This document shows, piece after piece, positions 10,128-19,377 of a stretch of 64,000 nucleotides of DNA. The stretch's first letter is position 1, and every line of letters starts with the position of its first letter. The DNA comes from UBA4742 sp963734965 (lineage in GTDB: Bacteria > Actinomycetota > Acidimicrobiia > Acidimicrobiales > Acidimicrobilacustridaceae): contig CAVTJK010000003.1 of assembly GCA_963734965.1 (NCBI GenBank), forward strand, positions 1,426,001-1,490,000, read 5' to 3'. The position numbers and the translations under genes were made by a program. The notes under the pieces were generated by a model. The model did not search any database and was not told the origin of the DNA. It saw only the letters and a list, made by a program, of their open reading frames with translations.

Positions 10128-12230
10128 TCAGGGCCGCCGCGAGGCGGTCGTCGACGACGCCGCCCGCTTGGTCCGGGTCGTGGCCGGGGTCTTCCCGATG
10201 GCGCCGACGCCCGGTGGTGGCGGCAGGGTGGTGGGCGTCGTCACGACCACCGGGGCACTTGAGGTCGTGGTCGGGGCCGGTCCCTTGGAGTGGGCGGCCC
10301 GCCACAGCGCCTCGATCTGGGGAGCCAGGAAGTCGACGGCGACGTGGTTGGCGGCCGATGCCCCCCAGCCCTGGTCGGATGGTTCGGCGCCCGGCCCGCC
10401 GTTGGCCGCCGTCCAGGTGGCCAGATCGACCACGGTGACCTTCTTGGCCAGGTCCTTGCCAACCGAGGTGAGCAGCTTGTTGAAGGCGGCAATGCGGTCC
10501 GCGCTCGACGTCGGGCCCGACTCGGTCGTGAAGGGCGGGAGGTTGAGCCAGATGACCTTGGTGCCGCTGGCCGACAGCAGGTCGACGGCCTTGTGCATCA
10601 GCAGGAGCAGCTGGTAGTCGTAGCCCTGGTTGCCGGGGCCGGTGTCGGTGGCGTCGGTGGGCTGGCGATGGTCGCCGAGCTCGCTGATGCCGGTGACGAC
10701 GACGGCCACATCCGGCTTGTCGGCGGCGACGGCCGCGGCCCAGCGGGCGTCCCAGGTGCTGCACTCGGCCGGGATCGGCACTTCGGTGCCGTCGGCGGCG
10801 CGCACGAGCTGGTCACGGTCGATCCCACAGGTCGGTGAGGCCACGCCCGGGACGACCTTGATCCGACCGGTGCGATCGCCCCACGACTTGGCCGCGGCTT
10901 CGAGGGTCGAGGCCATGGCGTCGCCGTAGAACGCGACGGTCGGCGGCGGGCCGGTGAACGCCGTCGTGGTGGGTCCTCCCGCCTCGACGCGTGTCGACGC
11001 TTCGGCCTGGGGGCGGGTGACGGTCACGGCCACGAGACCGGCGACGACGGCGATGACGGCCACCGCGCCGACCGCCACGCGGCCGCGGCTCAGGCGCCCG
11101 TCCGCCGGATCGGTGTCGCGCCCTCGGATCCGCTCGAGCACGAACTGCACGACGATGGCGGCGGCGAAGGCGGCGGCCAACCGAGCGGCGACGAGCGTCA
11201 CGCCGTGGAGGCCGGTGTGGTTCTCGTCGATCCACACGTAGAGGGGCCAGTGCACGAGGAACAGGACGATGGCGATGCGGCCGACCAGACGGATCGGTGT
11301 CGTCCCGAGCAGCCACGACACGGGGCCGTCCGGGACGATGGCGGCCAGCACGACGGCGGCGGAGATCAGGGCGACGATCAGCAGGCCGCCGTCCTGGACG
11401 AACGGGGTGTAGGGCCCGACGCGGGCCCAGAGCGCGAGCAGGGCCAGCCCGCTCAGCACTCCGACGACGTTGATGGTGTCGCGAACCGGCCCGGGCATCG
11501 CCAGCCTGATCGTCACCCGCGGGTCGTAGATGACGACGGCCAGCAGGCATCCGACCAGCACCTCGGCCGCCCGGGTGTCCGTGCCGTAGAGGACCCGGCT
11601 CGGTGATTCGTGCAGGACGACGCACAGGGCGGTCGACAAGACGATGAGCACGGCGAAGATGGCGCCGAGGCGTTCGCGGGCCCAATGGGCGCGGTCGAGC
11701 AGCAGCGCGGCGAGGATGGACACGACCAGCAGCACCTGGCCGATGACGGCCAGCGCCCAGAACTGCCGGGCTGGCGACGCCAGGTTGGTGGCCGGCCCGA
11801 ACGGCTGGTGGTCGAGGATGAATCGCCAGTTGGCGACCGAGAGCAGCGCGGCGATGCCGTCGACCGCCAGGTGCTGGCGCTGGACGGCGGCCGCGGCGGC
11901 GAAGCCGAAGGCGACGGCGATGGCCAGAGCGACGAGACTGGGGCCGAGGATCCGCTCGATGCGCCCGCGCCAGAACGAACCCAGCCCGGGGCCCGGGCCG
12001 GTGCCGTCGCCGCGGGCGGCCAGGATCCCGGCCATGGCCAGGAAGCCGAAGAGGGTGAACAGCGTCGAGACGCCGAGATGGCCGCCTCTGGCCCAGTGGG
12101 TGCCGAGGTCGTAGGCCACGACGGCCAGGACGGCCAGGCCCTTGAGTCCGTCGAGAGCGGGGAAGCGAGGAAGCCGAGCGTGGGTAGCCGGCTCGGTTGT
12201 CGTCTCGGTGCTGTCGGTCACGCCCGCCAT
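10128..12230 (-). CDS. Acyltransferase-3 / SGNH paralogue with substituted catalytic residues (probable pseudoenzyme)
   Basis: About 700 residues with the same two-domain layout as the gene 109 bp downstream. The membrane domain begins FPALDGLKGLAVLAVVAYDLG: Lys30 replaces Arg and Asp41 sits where the catalytic His should be (K-X10-D rather than R-X10-H). The next helix has LFGF rather than LSGF. In the SGNH domain the nucleophile motif reads FYGDAM with Ala438 instead of Ser, and the C-terminal D-x-x-H is replaced by DQGW. I read each of these substitutions directly from the DNA. The frame is otherwise intact and well conserved, so the protein is probably made. It may be a non-catalytic partner or regulator of its paralogue, but that is inference. 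The start is taken at MAGVTDST; an ATG 18 bp upstream is possible. Confidence 0.82.
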   Translation of the reverse strand: MAGVTDSTETTTEPATHARLPRFPALDGLKGLAVLAVVAYDLGTHWARGGHLGVSTLFTLFGFLAMAGILAARGDGTGPGPGLGSFWRGRIERILGPSLVALAIAVAFGFAAAAAVQRQHLAVDGIAALLSVANWRFILDHQPFGPATNLASPARQFWALAVIGQVLLVVSILAALLLDRAHWARERLGAIFAVLIVLSTALCVVLHESPSRVLYGTDTRAAEVLVGCLLAVVIYDPRVTIRLAMPGPVRDTINVVGVLSGLALLALWARVGPYTPFVQDGGLLIVALISAAVVLAAIVPDGPVSWLLGTTPIRLVGRIAIVLFLVHWPLYVWIDENHTGLHGVTLVAARLAAAFAAAIVVQFVLERIRGRDTDPADGRLSRGRVAVGAVAVIAVVAGLVAVTVTRPQAEASTRVEAGGPTTTAFTGPPPTVAFYGDAMASTLEAAAKSWGDRTGRIKVVPGVASPTCGIDRDQLVRAADGTEVPIPAECSTWDARWAAAVAADKPDVAVVVTGISELGDHRQPTDATDTGPGNQGYDYQLLLLMHKAVDLLSASGTKVIWLNLPPFTTESGPTSSADRIAAFNKLLTSVGKDLAKKVTVVDLATWTAANGGPGAEPSDQGWGASAANHVAVDFLAPQIEALWRAAHSKGPAPTTTSSAPVVVTTPTTLPPPPGVGAIGKTPATTRTKRAASSTTASRRP

Positions 12231-12342
12231 CTCGTGTTGGGGCCCATGGATCGTCCTCGCTGTGTGCTGGCGCACCGGTAGGTTGTGCCGGCGTGGAAGT
12301 CTAGGGGTCCGGAGCTGGGCTGGAACGACGCGGAGGTCGGTC

Positions 12343-13581
12343 ATGTATCGATGGAGTGACGAGCAGCTGATGCTGCAGGACGCGGTTCGGCGGTTCGTGG
12401 AGGCGGAGATCAAGCCCAACATCACCGAGCTCGAGTTCGGCGATACGCCGCCGTACGACATCCTCCGCAAGCTGTTCGCGACCTTCGGGATGGATCAGAT
12501 GGCGCGCGACCGCTTCAAGCGCCAGATCGAAGCCGAGCGAGAGGCCGAGGAGGCCAAGGCGAAGGGCGAGACCCCTCCCGAGCGGCCCCGGCGCAGCGGC
12601 GGTGGCGACTCGTCGCTCACGCTCATCCCGATCATCGAGCTCTGCCGCTACTGCCCGGGCATGGTCACCGCGATGGGCGTCAGCATGGGGCTCACCTCCG
12701 CGGCCATCAACAGCCGCGGCACGATCGCCCAGAAGGAGCGGTGGGTCCCGGATCTGCTGACCATGGACAAGATCGGTGCGTGGGCCATCACCGAACCCAA
12801 CTCGGGATCGGACGCCTTCGGATCCATGCTGTCGACGGCCAAGCGCGACGGCGACGAGTACCTGCTCAACGGGTCGAAGACCTTCATCACGAATGGTCCG
12901 TACGCCGACACCATCGTGTTCATCTGCAAGCTCGACGAGGGCAACCCGCCGGCCGAGCGCAAGATTCTCAGCTTCGTGCTCGACAAGGGCATGCCCGGTC
13001 TCGAGCAGTCCAAGCCGCTGCGCAAGATGGGGATGCACAGCTCACCGACGGGCGAGCTGTTCCTGTCCGACGTCCGGGCCGGACGCGATCGACTCATCGG
13101 CGAGACCGAGGACGTGGCGGCGGGCGGGCGCGAGGGGGCCAAGGACACGTTCCAGATGGAGCGCTCCGGCGTCGCCGCCATGGCGCTCGGGATCATCGAG
13201 CAGTGCCTCGAGCTGAGCGTCGAGTACGCCAAGAACCGCGTGCAGTTCGGCCATCCCATCGGTGACTTCCAGCTGATCCAGCTCAAGCTGGCCAAGATGG
13301 AGGTCGCCCGGCTCAACGTGCAGAACCTCGTGTTCCGCACGATCGAGATGAGCGCTGACGGTCAAGGGCTCACGCTGGCCGAGGCGTCGGCCATGAAGCT
13401 CTACAGCGCCCAGTCGGCCATGGAGGTCGCCCTCGAGGCCGTCCAGGTGCACGGAGGCAACGGGTACATGGCCGAGTTCCAGGTCGAGCAGCTGGCGCGC
13501 GACGCCAAGGTGCTCCAGATCTACGCGGGCACCGACGAGCAGCAGGTCATCGCCATCGCCAAGGACCTGCTGCGCACCTGA
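12343..13581 (+). CDS. Acyl-CoA dehydrogenase family protein
   Basis: 412 residues; the ATG follows CGGAGGT, a strong ribosome-binding site. This FAD enzyme oxidises acyl-CoA to 2-enoyl-CoA. Visible motifs: AWAITEPNSGSDAFG (substrate/FAD binding), KTFITNGP, NRVQFGHPIGDFQ (family signature) and QVHGGNGYMAE. The position that holds the catalytic Glu in medium-chain enzymes is Ala (QIYAGTDEQ). Instead Glu273 precedes the Arg of QMERSGVAAMALG, where isovaleryl-CoA and long-chain dehydrogenases carry their base. A charged insertion at about residues 55-88 (EAEREAEEAKAKGE) makes it slightly longer than the usual 380. It is divergent from the acyltransferase paralogue and monocistronic. The acyl substrate is unknown. 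Confidence 0.9.
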   Translation: MYRWSDEQLMLQDAVRRFVEAEIKPNITELEFGDTPPYDILRKLFATFGMDQMARDRFKRQIEAEREAEEAKAKGETPPERPRRSGGGDSSLTLIPIIELCRYCPGMVTAMGVSMGLTSAAINSRGTIAQKERWVPDLLTMDKIGAWAITEPNSGSDAFGSMLSTAKRDGDEYLLNGSKTFITNGPYADTIVFICKLDEGNPPAERKILSFVLDKGMPGLEQSKPLRKMGMHSSPTGELFLSDVRAGRDRLIGETEDVAAGGREGAKDTFQMERSGVAAMALGIIEQCLELSVEYAKNRVQFGHPIGDFQLIQLKLAKMEVARLNVQNLVFRTIEMSADGQGLTLAEASAMKLYSAQSAMEVALEAVQVHGGNGYMAEFQVEQLARDAKVLQIYAGTDEQQVIAIAKDLLRT

Positions 13582-13600
13582 CTCGGGGCTATGCTCACCG

Positions 13601-13695
13601 AGAACACGGGAGCCCGTGAACGAACGGGCTGAGAGGGAGGACGCGTCCTCCGACCGTTACGACCTGATCCGGGTAATGCCGGCGCAGGGAGGCTC
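13601..13695 (+). promoter_or_regulatory. TPP (THI-element) riboswitch
   Basis: The leader holds the conserved parts of the thiamine pyrophosphate riboswitch in order: ACGGGAGCCCG, GGGCTGAGAGGG, a variable hairpin arm (GGAGGACGCGTCCTCC), then ACCTGATCCGGGTAATGCCGGCG and CAGGGAGG. It lies 51 bp before the thiamine pyrophosphokinase start. TPP binding should reduce expression of the four-gene thiamine salvage operon. No clear terminator follows, so sequestration of the start region is the likely mode, as in many high-GC actinobacteria (inference). Confidence 0.95.
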
Positions 13696-13745
13696 GCAGC
13701 TGTCTCGCCGTGTTCGTGTCGTGCCGACCGAACCGAGTGAGGGAC

Positions 13746-14423
13746 ATGGACCACGTCGTGGTGTTCACCGGAGGCGATGCCGAGCCCATCGCGGCGGGGC
13801 TCCTCCCGGATGGCGCCTTCGTGATCGGTGCCGATTCAGGGATCGAGCAGGCTCAGGCGCTGGGCTGGCCCGTCGATCTGGCCATCGGGGACTTCGACTC
13901 GGTCTCGCCTGACGCGTTGGCGGCCGCCGAGCGAGACGGGGCCGTCGTCGAGCGCCACCCCGCAGCCAAGGACGCGACCGACCTCGAGTTGGCGTTGCGA
14001 GCTGCCGCTCGGCGCGGACCACACGAGATCGTTGTCGTCGGCGGCGCCGGTGGCCGCCTCGACCACCTGCTCGGCGGCGTGCTGGCCCTCACCGATGACG
14101 CCTATGCCGCCATCCGGATCCGCGCCCTCGTCGGTCCGGCCCGGTTGCACGTCGTGCGCGACCATGTCGAGCTTCGGGGCGAGCCGGGTGAGCTGGTGAC
14201 GCTGCTCCCGATCGGCGGTGCGGCTCGAGGGGTGACCACCAGCGGACTGCTCTACCCGTTGGCGACCGAGACGCTCGAGCCGGCCTCGACGCGCGGCGTG
14301 AGCAACGTCCTCGTCGCCGATGGCGCACGCGTCTCGCTGACGGCCGGCGTGCTGCTGGCCGTCCTGCCCGGCGAGCTCGACCAACCGACCTTGACCGACA
14401 TCGCCCCTGGAGGCCCCTTGTGA
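13746..14423 (+). CDS. thiN: Thiamine pyrophosphokinase
   Basis: 225 residues. Transfers pyrophosphate from ATP to thiamine, giving TPP in the cytosol (EC 2.7.6.2). Family motifs are clear: FVIGADSG (residues 26-32), LAIGDFDSV (46-53), KDATDLELAL (75-84), GGRLDHLLG and, towards the C-terminus, STRGVSNVL. The chosen ATG (MDHVVVF) follows GAGGGAC; a longer in-frame start would run back towards the riboswitch and lacks homology. It is the first gene after the TPP riboswitch and overlaps the substrate-binding protein gene by 4 bp (GTGA). The context makes this a salvage operon: import thiamine, then phosphorylate it. Confidence 0.93.
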   Translation: MDHVVVFTGGDAEPIAAGLLPDGAFVIGADSGIEQAQALGWPVDLAIGDFDSVSPDALAAAERDGAVVERHPAAKDATDLELALRAAARRGPHEIVVVGGAGGRLDHLLGGVLALTDDAYAAIRIRALVGPARLHVVRDHVELRGEPGELVTLLPIGGAARGVTTSGLLYPLATETLEPASTRGVSNVLVADGARVSLTAGVLLAVLPGELDQPTLTDIAPGGPL

Positions 14424-15520
14424 CCAGTTCCATCCGCCTGTCCGGCCGGACCCGGGGTCTGACCCGGGTCGGCGCCGTCGTCGCCGTCGTCGCGTTGGTC
14501 GCCACGGCGACGGCATGCAGCTCGAGCGGATCGTCGGCCCGCGCCACCCCGACGATCCGGTTGCTCACCACCGATTCGTTCGCGGTGAGCAAGGACGTGC
14601 TGGCCGCCTTCGAGAAGCGCACGGGGATCACGGTCAAGGTGCTGCGGGGTGGGGACGGCGTCGAGACGGTCAACAAGGCGGTGTTGACCAAGGGCCACCC
14701 CGAAGCCGATGTGCTCTACGGCATCGACAACAACACCCTCGCCGCGGCGTACTCGGCTGGAATCTTCACTCCCTACCGCTCACCCGAGCTGGCCGCGGTC
14801 GACGCCCAGTACCAACTCGACCCCCAGCATCGCGTCACGCCGATCGACAAGGCCGACGTGTGCGTCGACTACGACGTGGCCTGGTTCAAGGACCACAACC
14901 TGCCTGTGCCGAGCTCGCTCGACGACCTGATCGCGCCGAAGTACAAGGATCTGCTCGTCACCGAGGACCCGACCTCGTCCACGCCCGGACTGGCGTTCAT
15001 GCTGGCCACCATCGCGGCTCGCGGGACGACGGGCACCGACGACTGGCAGGCCTACTGGAAGGCGCTGCGGGCCAACGGGGTGGACGTGGTCAACGGGTGG
15101 ACCGAGGCCTTCGAGACCTCGTTCACCGCTGGCGGGGGCAAGGGCACCAAACCCATCGTCGTCTCGTACGCAACCGATCCTGTCTACGCCGTCGTGAACG
15201 CCGACCCGCGCCCGGCCACCTCGCCGATCGGCGTGGTCGACGCCACCTGCTATCGCCAGGTCGAGTTCGCCGGCATCCTCGATGGGACCACCCACACCAC
15301 CGCCGCCCGCTCGCTCGTCGACTTCTTGCTGTCGACCGAGTTCCAACAGGACATGCCGCTGAAGATGTACGTGCAGCCGGTCAACCGCAACGCCAAGGTG
15401 CCGGCCGTGTTCACGCAGTACACGGCCCGTCCGGCCCGACCGCTGAGCCTGTCGCCGGCGCTGGTCGGGGCCCAGCACAGCGCGTGGCTCGACCAGTGGA
15501 CCAACCTGGTCGCCCGCTGA
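14420..15520 (+). CDS. thiB: Thiamine ABC transporter substrate-binding lipoprotein
   Basis: 366 residues with a GTG start overlapping the thiN stop. A lipoprotein signal ends at Cys33 (VALVATATACSSS). The mature part has the type-2 periplasmic-binding fold of the iron/thiamine family: IRLLTTDSFAVSKDVLAAFEKRTGI, then PEADVLYGIDNNTLAAA, and VVSYATDPVYAVV. ThiB binds thiamine, TMP or TPP outside the membrane and delivers it to ThiPQ. The assignment rests on sequence plus the riboswitch and thiN, ThiP-like and ThiQ-like neighbours. Confidence 0.92.
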   Translation: MTSSIRLSGRTRGLTRVGAVVAVVALVATATACSSSGSSARATPTIRLLTTDSFAVSKDVLAAFEKRTGITVKVLRGGDGVETVNKAVLTKGHPEADVLYGIDNNTLAAAYSAGIFTPYRSPELAAVDAQYQLDPQHRVTPIDKADVCVDYDVAWFKDHNLPVPSSLDDLIAPKYKDLLVTEDPTSSTPGLAFMLATIAARGTTGTDDWQAYWKALRANGVDVVNGWTEAFETSFTAGGGKGTKPIVVSYATDPVYAVVNADPRPATSPIGVVDATCYRQVEFAGILDGTTHTTAARSLVDFLLSTEFQQDMPLKMYVQPVNRNAKVPAVFTQYTARPARPLSLSPALVGAQHSAWLDQWTNLVAR

Positions 15521-15531
15521 GCCGCCGGGTC

Positions 15532-17147
15532 GTGCGGGCGCTGCCCGTCGTCGTGCCTCTGGCCTTCCTGGCCGTCTTCTTCGTCTACCCCATGGCCGCC
15601 ATCATCGGGCGCGGGCTGCACCCGGGCTCCTCCTGGGATCTCGGCGTCATCCGGGAGGTCCTGAGCGATCCCGTGTATCGCAAGGTCGCCTGGTTCACGC
15701 TCTGGGAGGCCACGGCGTCGACGGTCGTCACCCTGGTGGTGGCCATGCCCATGGCCGCCCTGTTCGCCCGGTTCACGTTCCCCGCCAAGCGCGTGCTCTG
15801 GGCCCTCCTGGTGGTGCCGTTCGTGCTGCCGACCGTTGTGGTCGGCATGGCCTTCCTGGCCCTGCTCGGACCGGGCGGATCGGTCGGGATCGACCTGCAG
15901 GGGACGATCTGGTTGATCCTCATCGCTCACGCCTTCTTCAACGTGGCCGTCGTGGTGCGCACCGTCGGCGGGTTGTGGAGCAACCTCGATCCCGCCCTGG
16001 AGGAGGCGGCGCGCACGCTTGGGCGCGTCGCGTTGGCGAGCCTTTCGCGAGGTCACGCTGCCGTTGCTGCGTCCGGCTCTGTCGGCGGCCGCCACCATCG
16101 TGTTCCTGTTCTGCTTCACGTCCTTCGGTGTCGTGCTGCTGCTCGGAGGCATCCGGTCGCGCACGCTCGAGGTCGAGATCTACGACCAGACGACCCGCCT
16201 GCTGCATCTCGACATCGCCGCCGTGCTGGCCATCATCCAGCTGATCGGGGTGAGCGGCGCCCTGATCCTCTACGGCCGCTACCAGCAGCGGCGATCGGTG
16301 CCGACCGGGCTGCGCGCCCGGGGTGAGGTCGCTCGGCCTCCTCGCACCGTCGGCGAGCGGGCCTTCGTCGTGGCCACGCTGCTCCTGATGGCCCTGCTGC
16401 TCGGCGCGCCGCTGCTGATGCTGGTCTGGCGGTCGTTCACGACGACGGGGGCGAGCGGCCTGACCGCATGGCGCGCGCTCGGGACCAATCCTTCGGACAG
16501 CACCCTGTTCGTCTCGCCGCTCGAGGCGGTCGTGAACTCGCTCGTGTTCGCGGCCATGGCGACCGTGATCGCGCTGGTGGTCGGCGGGCTGGCGGCGTGG
16601 GCCATCGCCCGCAAGGGAGGCGCCGGCCTGCGCTGGTTCGATGCCGCCCTCATGCTCCCGCTCGGGACGTCGGCGGCCACGGTCGGCTTCGGCTTGCTGA
16701 TCTCGCTCGACCGCCCGCCGCTTCGATCTGCGCGACTCGCTGTGGCTGGTGCCCATCGCCCAGGCGCTGGTGGGCATCCCGTTCGTGATCCGCACGGTCG
16801 CGCCCGTGCTGCGCTCGATCGACGACGAGCTGCGCGCCGCGGCCGCCGTGCTCGGAGCGTCGCCCGCGCGCGTGTGGCGCGAGGTCGACCTGCCCATCGT
16901 CTTCCGGGCCCTCACGGTCGCGGCCGGCTTCGCCTTCGCCGTCTCGCTGGGCGAGTTCGGCGCGACGGTGTTCCTCGTACGGGCCGACCGGCCGACCGTG
17001 CCCGTGGCCATCTACCGGCTGCTCGGCCAGCCGGGCCCGATCGAGCTGGGCCAGGCGTTGGCCATGTCGACCCTGCTCATGGTGCTGACCGCCGCGGTCG
17101 TGTTGCTGATCGACCGCGTCCGGGTCGGATCGCTGGGCGAGTTCTGA
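15532..17147 (+). CDS. thiP: Thiamine ABC transporter permease, two fused permease domains (two frameshifts)
   Basis: About 538 residues when read through. The first permease domain starts with a helix (VVVPLAFLAVFFVYPMAA) and ends in the EAARTLGASRWRAFREVTLP loop that docks the ATPase. The second ends in the matching loop AAAVLGASPARVWREVDLP. ThiP is normally such a tandem fusion. The frame breaks near 16020 (just before MGASRWRAF) and near 16715 (SLDRPP / RDSLWLVPIAQAL). Both breaks fall inside conserved sequence, so indel error is likely. The proposed start is GTG at 15532, 12 bp after the thiB stop. The stop overlaps the ThiQ ATG (TGATG). Confidence 0.88.
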
Positions 17148-18160
17148 TGCTGTCGGTCAAGGGCCTGTGCGTCTCGTTCGCCGGTGCGTCCGCCCTCGAC
17201 GGGTTCGACCTCGACGTCGGCGACGACGAGGTCGTCGCGCTGCTCGGACCGAGCGGCTGCGGCAAGACCACGCTCCTGCGGGTCGTGGCCGGTCTCGAGC
17301 GGCCCGCGGCGGGCACGGTCGTGCTCGACGGGCGCGATCTGGCCCCCGTTGCCATCCACGAGCGGGGGATCGGGCTGATGTTCCAGGACTACGCCTTGTT
17401 CCCCCATCGCGATGTCGGGGCCAACGTCGCCTTCGGTCTGCGCATGCGCGGCGACTCCCGGCCCGCCCGCGACGCCCGGGTGGCCGAGGTGCTCGAGCTC
17501 GTCGGCCTGGCGGGTTTCGATCGGCGCGCCGTCGCCACCCTGTCGGGCGGCGAGCGCCAGCGCGTGGCGTTGGCACGCGCGTTGGCTCCCGCGCCGCGAC
17601 TGCTCATGCTCGACGAGCCCCTCGGTGCCCTCGACCGAACGCTGCGCGACCGGCTCGTGGTCGAGCTGTCCGAGCTGTTCGCGTCGCTGGCCATAGGCGT
17701 CATCTATGTCACCCACGACCAGGCCGAAGCGCTGGCGCTGGCCGATCGAATGGTGGTGATGAACGAGGGCCGGGTCGCGCAGCAGGGCGACCCCGAGGCG
17801 GTGTGGCGCGCCCCGGCCAGTCCCTTCGTGGCTCGCTTCCTCGGCCTGACCAACGTGTTCGACGTCGAGATCGACGGGGGCCGGGTCGACCTCGGCGGGG
17901 CCCGGGTCGAAGTCGGCGGGACCGTCGGGGCCCCGGCTCATCGGGCGACGATCCTCGTGCGGCCCGAATCGGTCCACATCGCCAGCCAGGGCGTCGCCGC
18001 GACCGTCGACGCCCTCGCCTTCCGCGGTGATCACACCCAGGTGTGGTTGCGCCTGGCCGACGGGATCCGGCTCGAGGGACGCACGACGGGCGTGCACCCG
18101 CTCACGATGGGGGCGACGGTGGCGATCGTCATCGACCCGGCTGGCGTGCACCTGATGTGA
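17147..18160 (+). CDS. thiQ: Thiamine ABC transporter ATP-binding protein
   Basis: 337 residues, longer than enteric ThiQ (about 230) because of a C-terminal TOBE-like domain from about residue 235 (TNVFDVEIDGGRVDLGG, then ILVRPESVHIAS). Walker A is GPSGCGKTT (residues 34-42), the Q-loop is LMFQDYALFPH, the signature is LSGGERQRV, Walker B is LLMLDEPLGALD and the switch His is in YVTHDQ. It energises thiamine uptake by ThiB/ThiP. The TOBE domain makes it look like general CUT1/Fe-type ATPases, but the riboswitch operon fixes the role. The 3' end overlaps the convergent PqqD-HprK gene by 32 bp. Confidence 0.9.
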   Translation: MLSVKGLCVSFAGASALDGFDLDVGDDEVVALLGPSGCGKTTLLRVVAGLERPAAGTVVLDGRDLAPVAIHERGIGLMFQDYALFPHRDVGANVAFGLRMRGDSRPARDARVAEVLELVGLAGFDRRAVATLSGGERQRVALARALAPAPRLLMLDEPLGALDRTLRDRLVVELSELFASLAIGVIYVTHDQAEALALADRMVVMNEGRVAQQGDPEAVWRAPASPFVARFLGLTNVFDVEIDGGRVDLGGARVEVGGTVGAPAHRATILVRPESVHIASQGVAATVDALAFRGDHTQVWLRLADGIRLEGRTTGVHPLTMGATVAIVIDPAGVHLM

Positions 18161-19349
18161 GCGACCGGACCAGGGCCACCGCGTCGGCCAAGTCGCCCAT
18201 CGAGAGATCGAAGGCCGGCACCGTGGCGGCCAGGCGGCCCAGGGCCTCGACGCCGGCGACGCCGTGGCCGTCGAGGTTGACGCAGTTGGCGATGAGCGCG
18301 ACCAGCGCGCTCGAACGGCTCACGGGCTCGGCTCGGGTCGCGTCGCCGGACCGGTAGGCGGGGAAGGCCATGAGGATGGCCCCGCCGGTGGCCCCGCCGG
18401 ACAGGGCCGCTGGATTCAGCCGGCGAGGATCGACCAGGCGCTCGGCCGCCGGTGCCTCGTCGGGGTCGGCCGCCGGAGGCGGGCCCAGATCGAACAGCGG
18501 CCAGGCGCCCCGGTCGAGGTTCACGGCCTTGCGATAGCCCTCGCACTCGACGGTGGCGAGATCGACGGCGACGGTCTCGTCGCTCAGGTACCCGAGACCC
18601 GATCGCACGAGCCCGGCCACCAGCGTCGACTTGCCGCCGTTGGGCGGGGCCGGGAAGAGGGCGAGGCCGCCGTCGTCGAGGCGGACAGCCGAGGCGTGCA
18701 GCAGCAGGCGCCGTCCCGAGGTGGCGCTGACCAGCCGGTTGAGGTCCCACTGCAGGAGCGACAGGGCCGAGGACGCCGAACGGGCCCGGCCGACGAGCTC
18801 GCCGTCGAGACGGACCTCGACGCTGCGATCGGCCGGGACCAGCTCGTAGGACCGAACGTCGCTCGTGGGCGCATCGCTGGTCAACCCGCCGAACAGGCCC
18901 TCGACCTCGGCGGCGAGGGCGGGATCGTCGGTTCCGATCCGGAAGGCCACGTCGAGGGCCCGCCCCGGTCCGGTGACGTACCGCGGGAGCGCCGACGCCG
19001 TTCGGCGGGGCGGGGCGGGCGCTCCTGCCGGGGCGACGACGGCGGGTGAGGGACTCGGGCGCCCGGGCGACACCAGGGCCTGGGTCGCGAAGTCGGCCAG
19101 CACGGCGGTCACCTCGCCACCTATCTGAGTCCTCGACACCCCGAAGGCGGCGGCCAGCTCGTCGCAGAAGGCGGCCACCGACGTCTGACCGTCACACTGC
19201 TCGAGGACCAGCGCCGCCGTGGGGTTGAGCCGGTGGGTCCGGTGCTGGGTGGGGTCATAGACGACCTGCACGTCGTCGAGGGTGACCCGGGCCAGCCCGG
19301 GCCGGCGCCAGGGCATGGTGGCCGGCCGATCTGGAGGTGACGCGCCCAT
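18129..19349 (-). CDS. PqqD-like domain fused to HprK-like P-loop kinase domain
   Basis: 406 residues. Residues 20-95 resemble PqqD, the small peptide-binding chaperone of ribosomal-peptide modification systems: VVYDPTQHRTHRLNPTAALVLEQCDG, then FCDELAAAFGV. A Pro/Ala linker follows. Residues 150-400 resemble HPr kinase: LLLHASAVRLDDGGLALFPA, Walker A APPNGGKST (Lys240) and LSDETVAVD in the second acidic motif. The two functions are usually separate genes in lasso-peptide clusters; here they are fused and no precursor peptide, lasso protease or cyclase is visible nearby. No PTS genes are present either, so it is unlikely to phosphorylate HPr. An alternative start is MPWRRPGL, 11 residues in. 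The function is unknown. Confidence 0.75.
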   Translation of the reverse strand: MGASPPDRPATMPWRRPGLARVTLDDVQVVYDPTQHRTHRLNPTAALVLEQCDGQTSVAAFCDELAAAFGVSRTQIGGEVTAVLADFATQALVSPGRPSPSPAVVAPAGAPAPPRRTASALPRYVTGPGRALDVAFRIGTDDPALAAEVEGLFGGLTSDAPTSDVRSYELVPADRSVEVRLDGELVGRARSASSALSLLQWDLNRLVSATSGRRLLLHASAVRLDDGGLALFPAPPNGGKSTLVAGLVRSGLGYLSDETVAVDLATVECEGYRKAVNLDRGAWPLFDLGPPPAADPDEAPAAERLVDPRRLNPAALSGGATGGAILMAFPAYRSGDATRAEPVSRSSALVALIANCVNLDGHGVAGVEALGRLAATVPAFDLSMGDLADAVALVRSLTSGARQPGR

Positions 19350-19377
19350 TCCGGCCAGCAGCGTACGGTACGGGATC

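Noticed and set aside
17147..18160. ThiQ as a molybdate or iron ABC ATPase
   Set aside because: The TOBE domain allowed that reading, but the TPP riboswitch, thiN and the thiamine-type binding protein in the same operon settle the role.
18129..19349. A lasso-peptide cluster around the PqqD-HprK fusion
   Set aside because: No asparagine-synthase-like cyclase, transglutaminase-like protease or precursor peptide frame was visible on either side.
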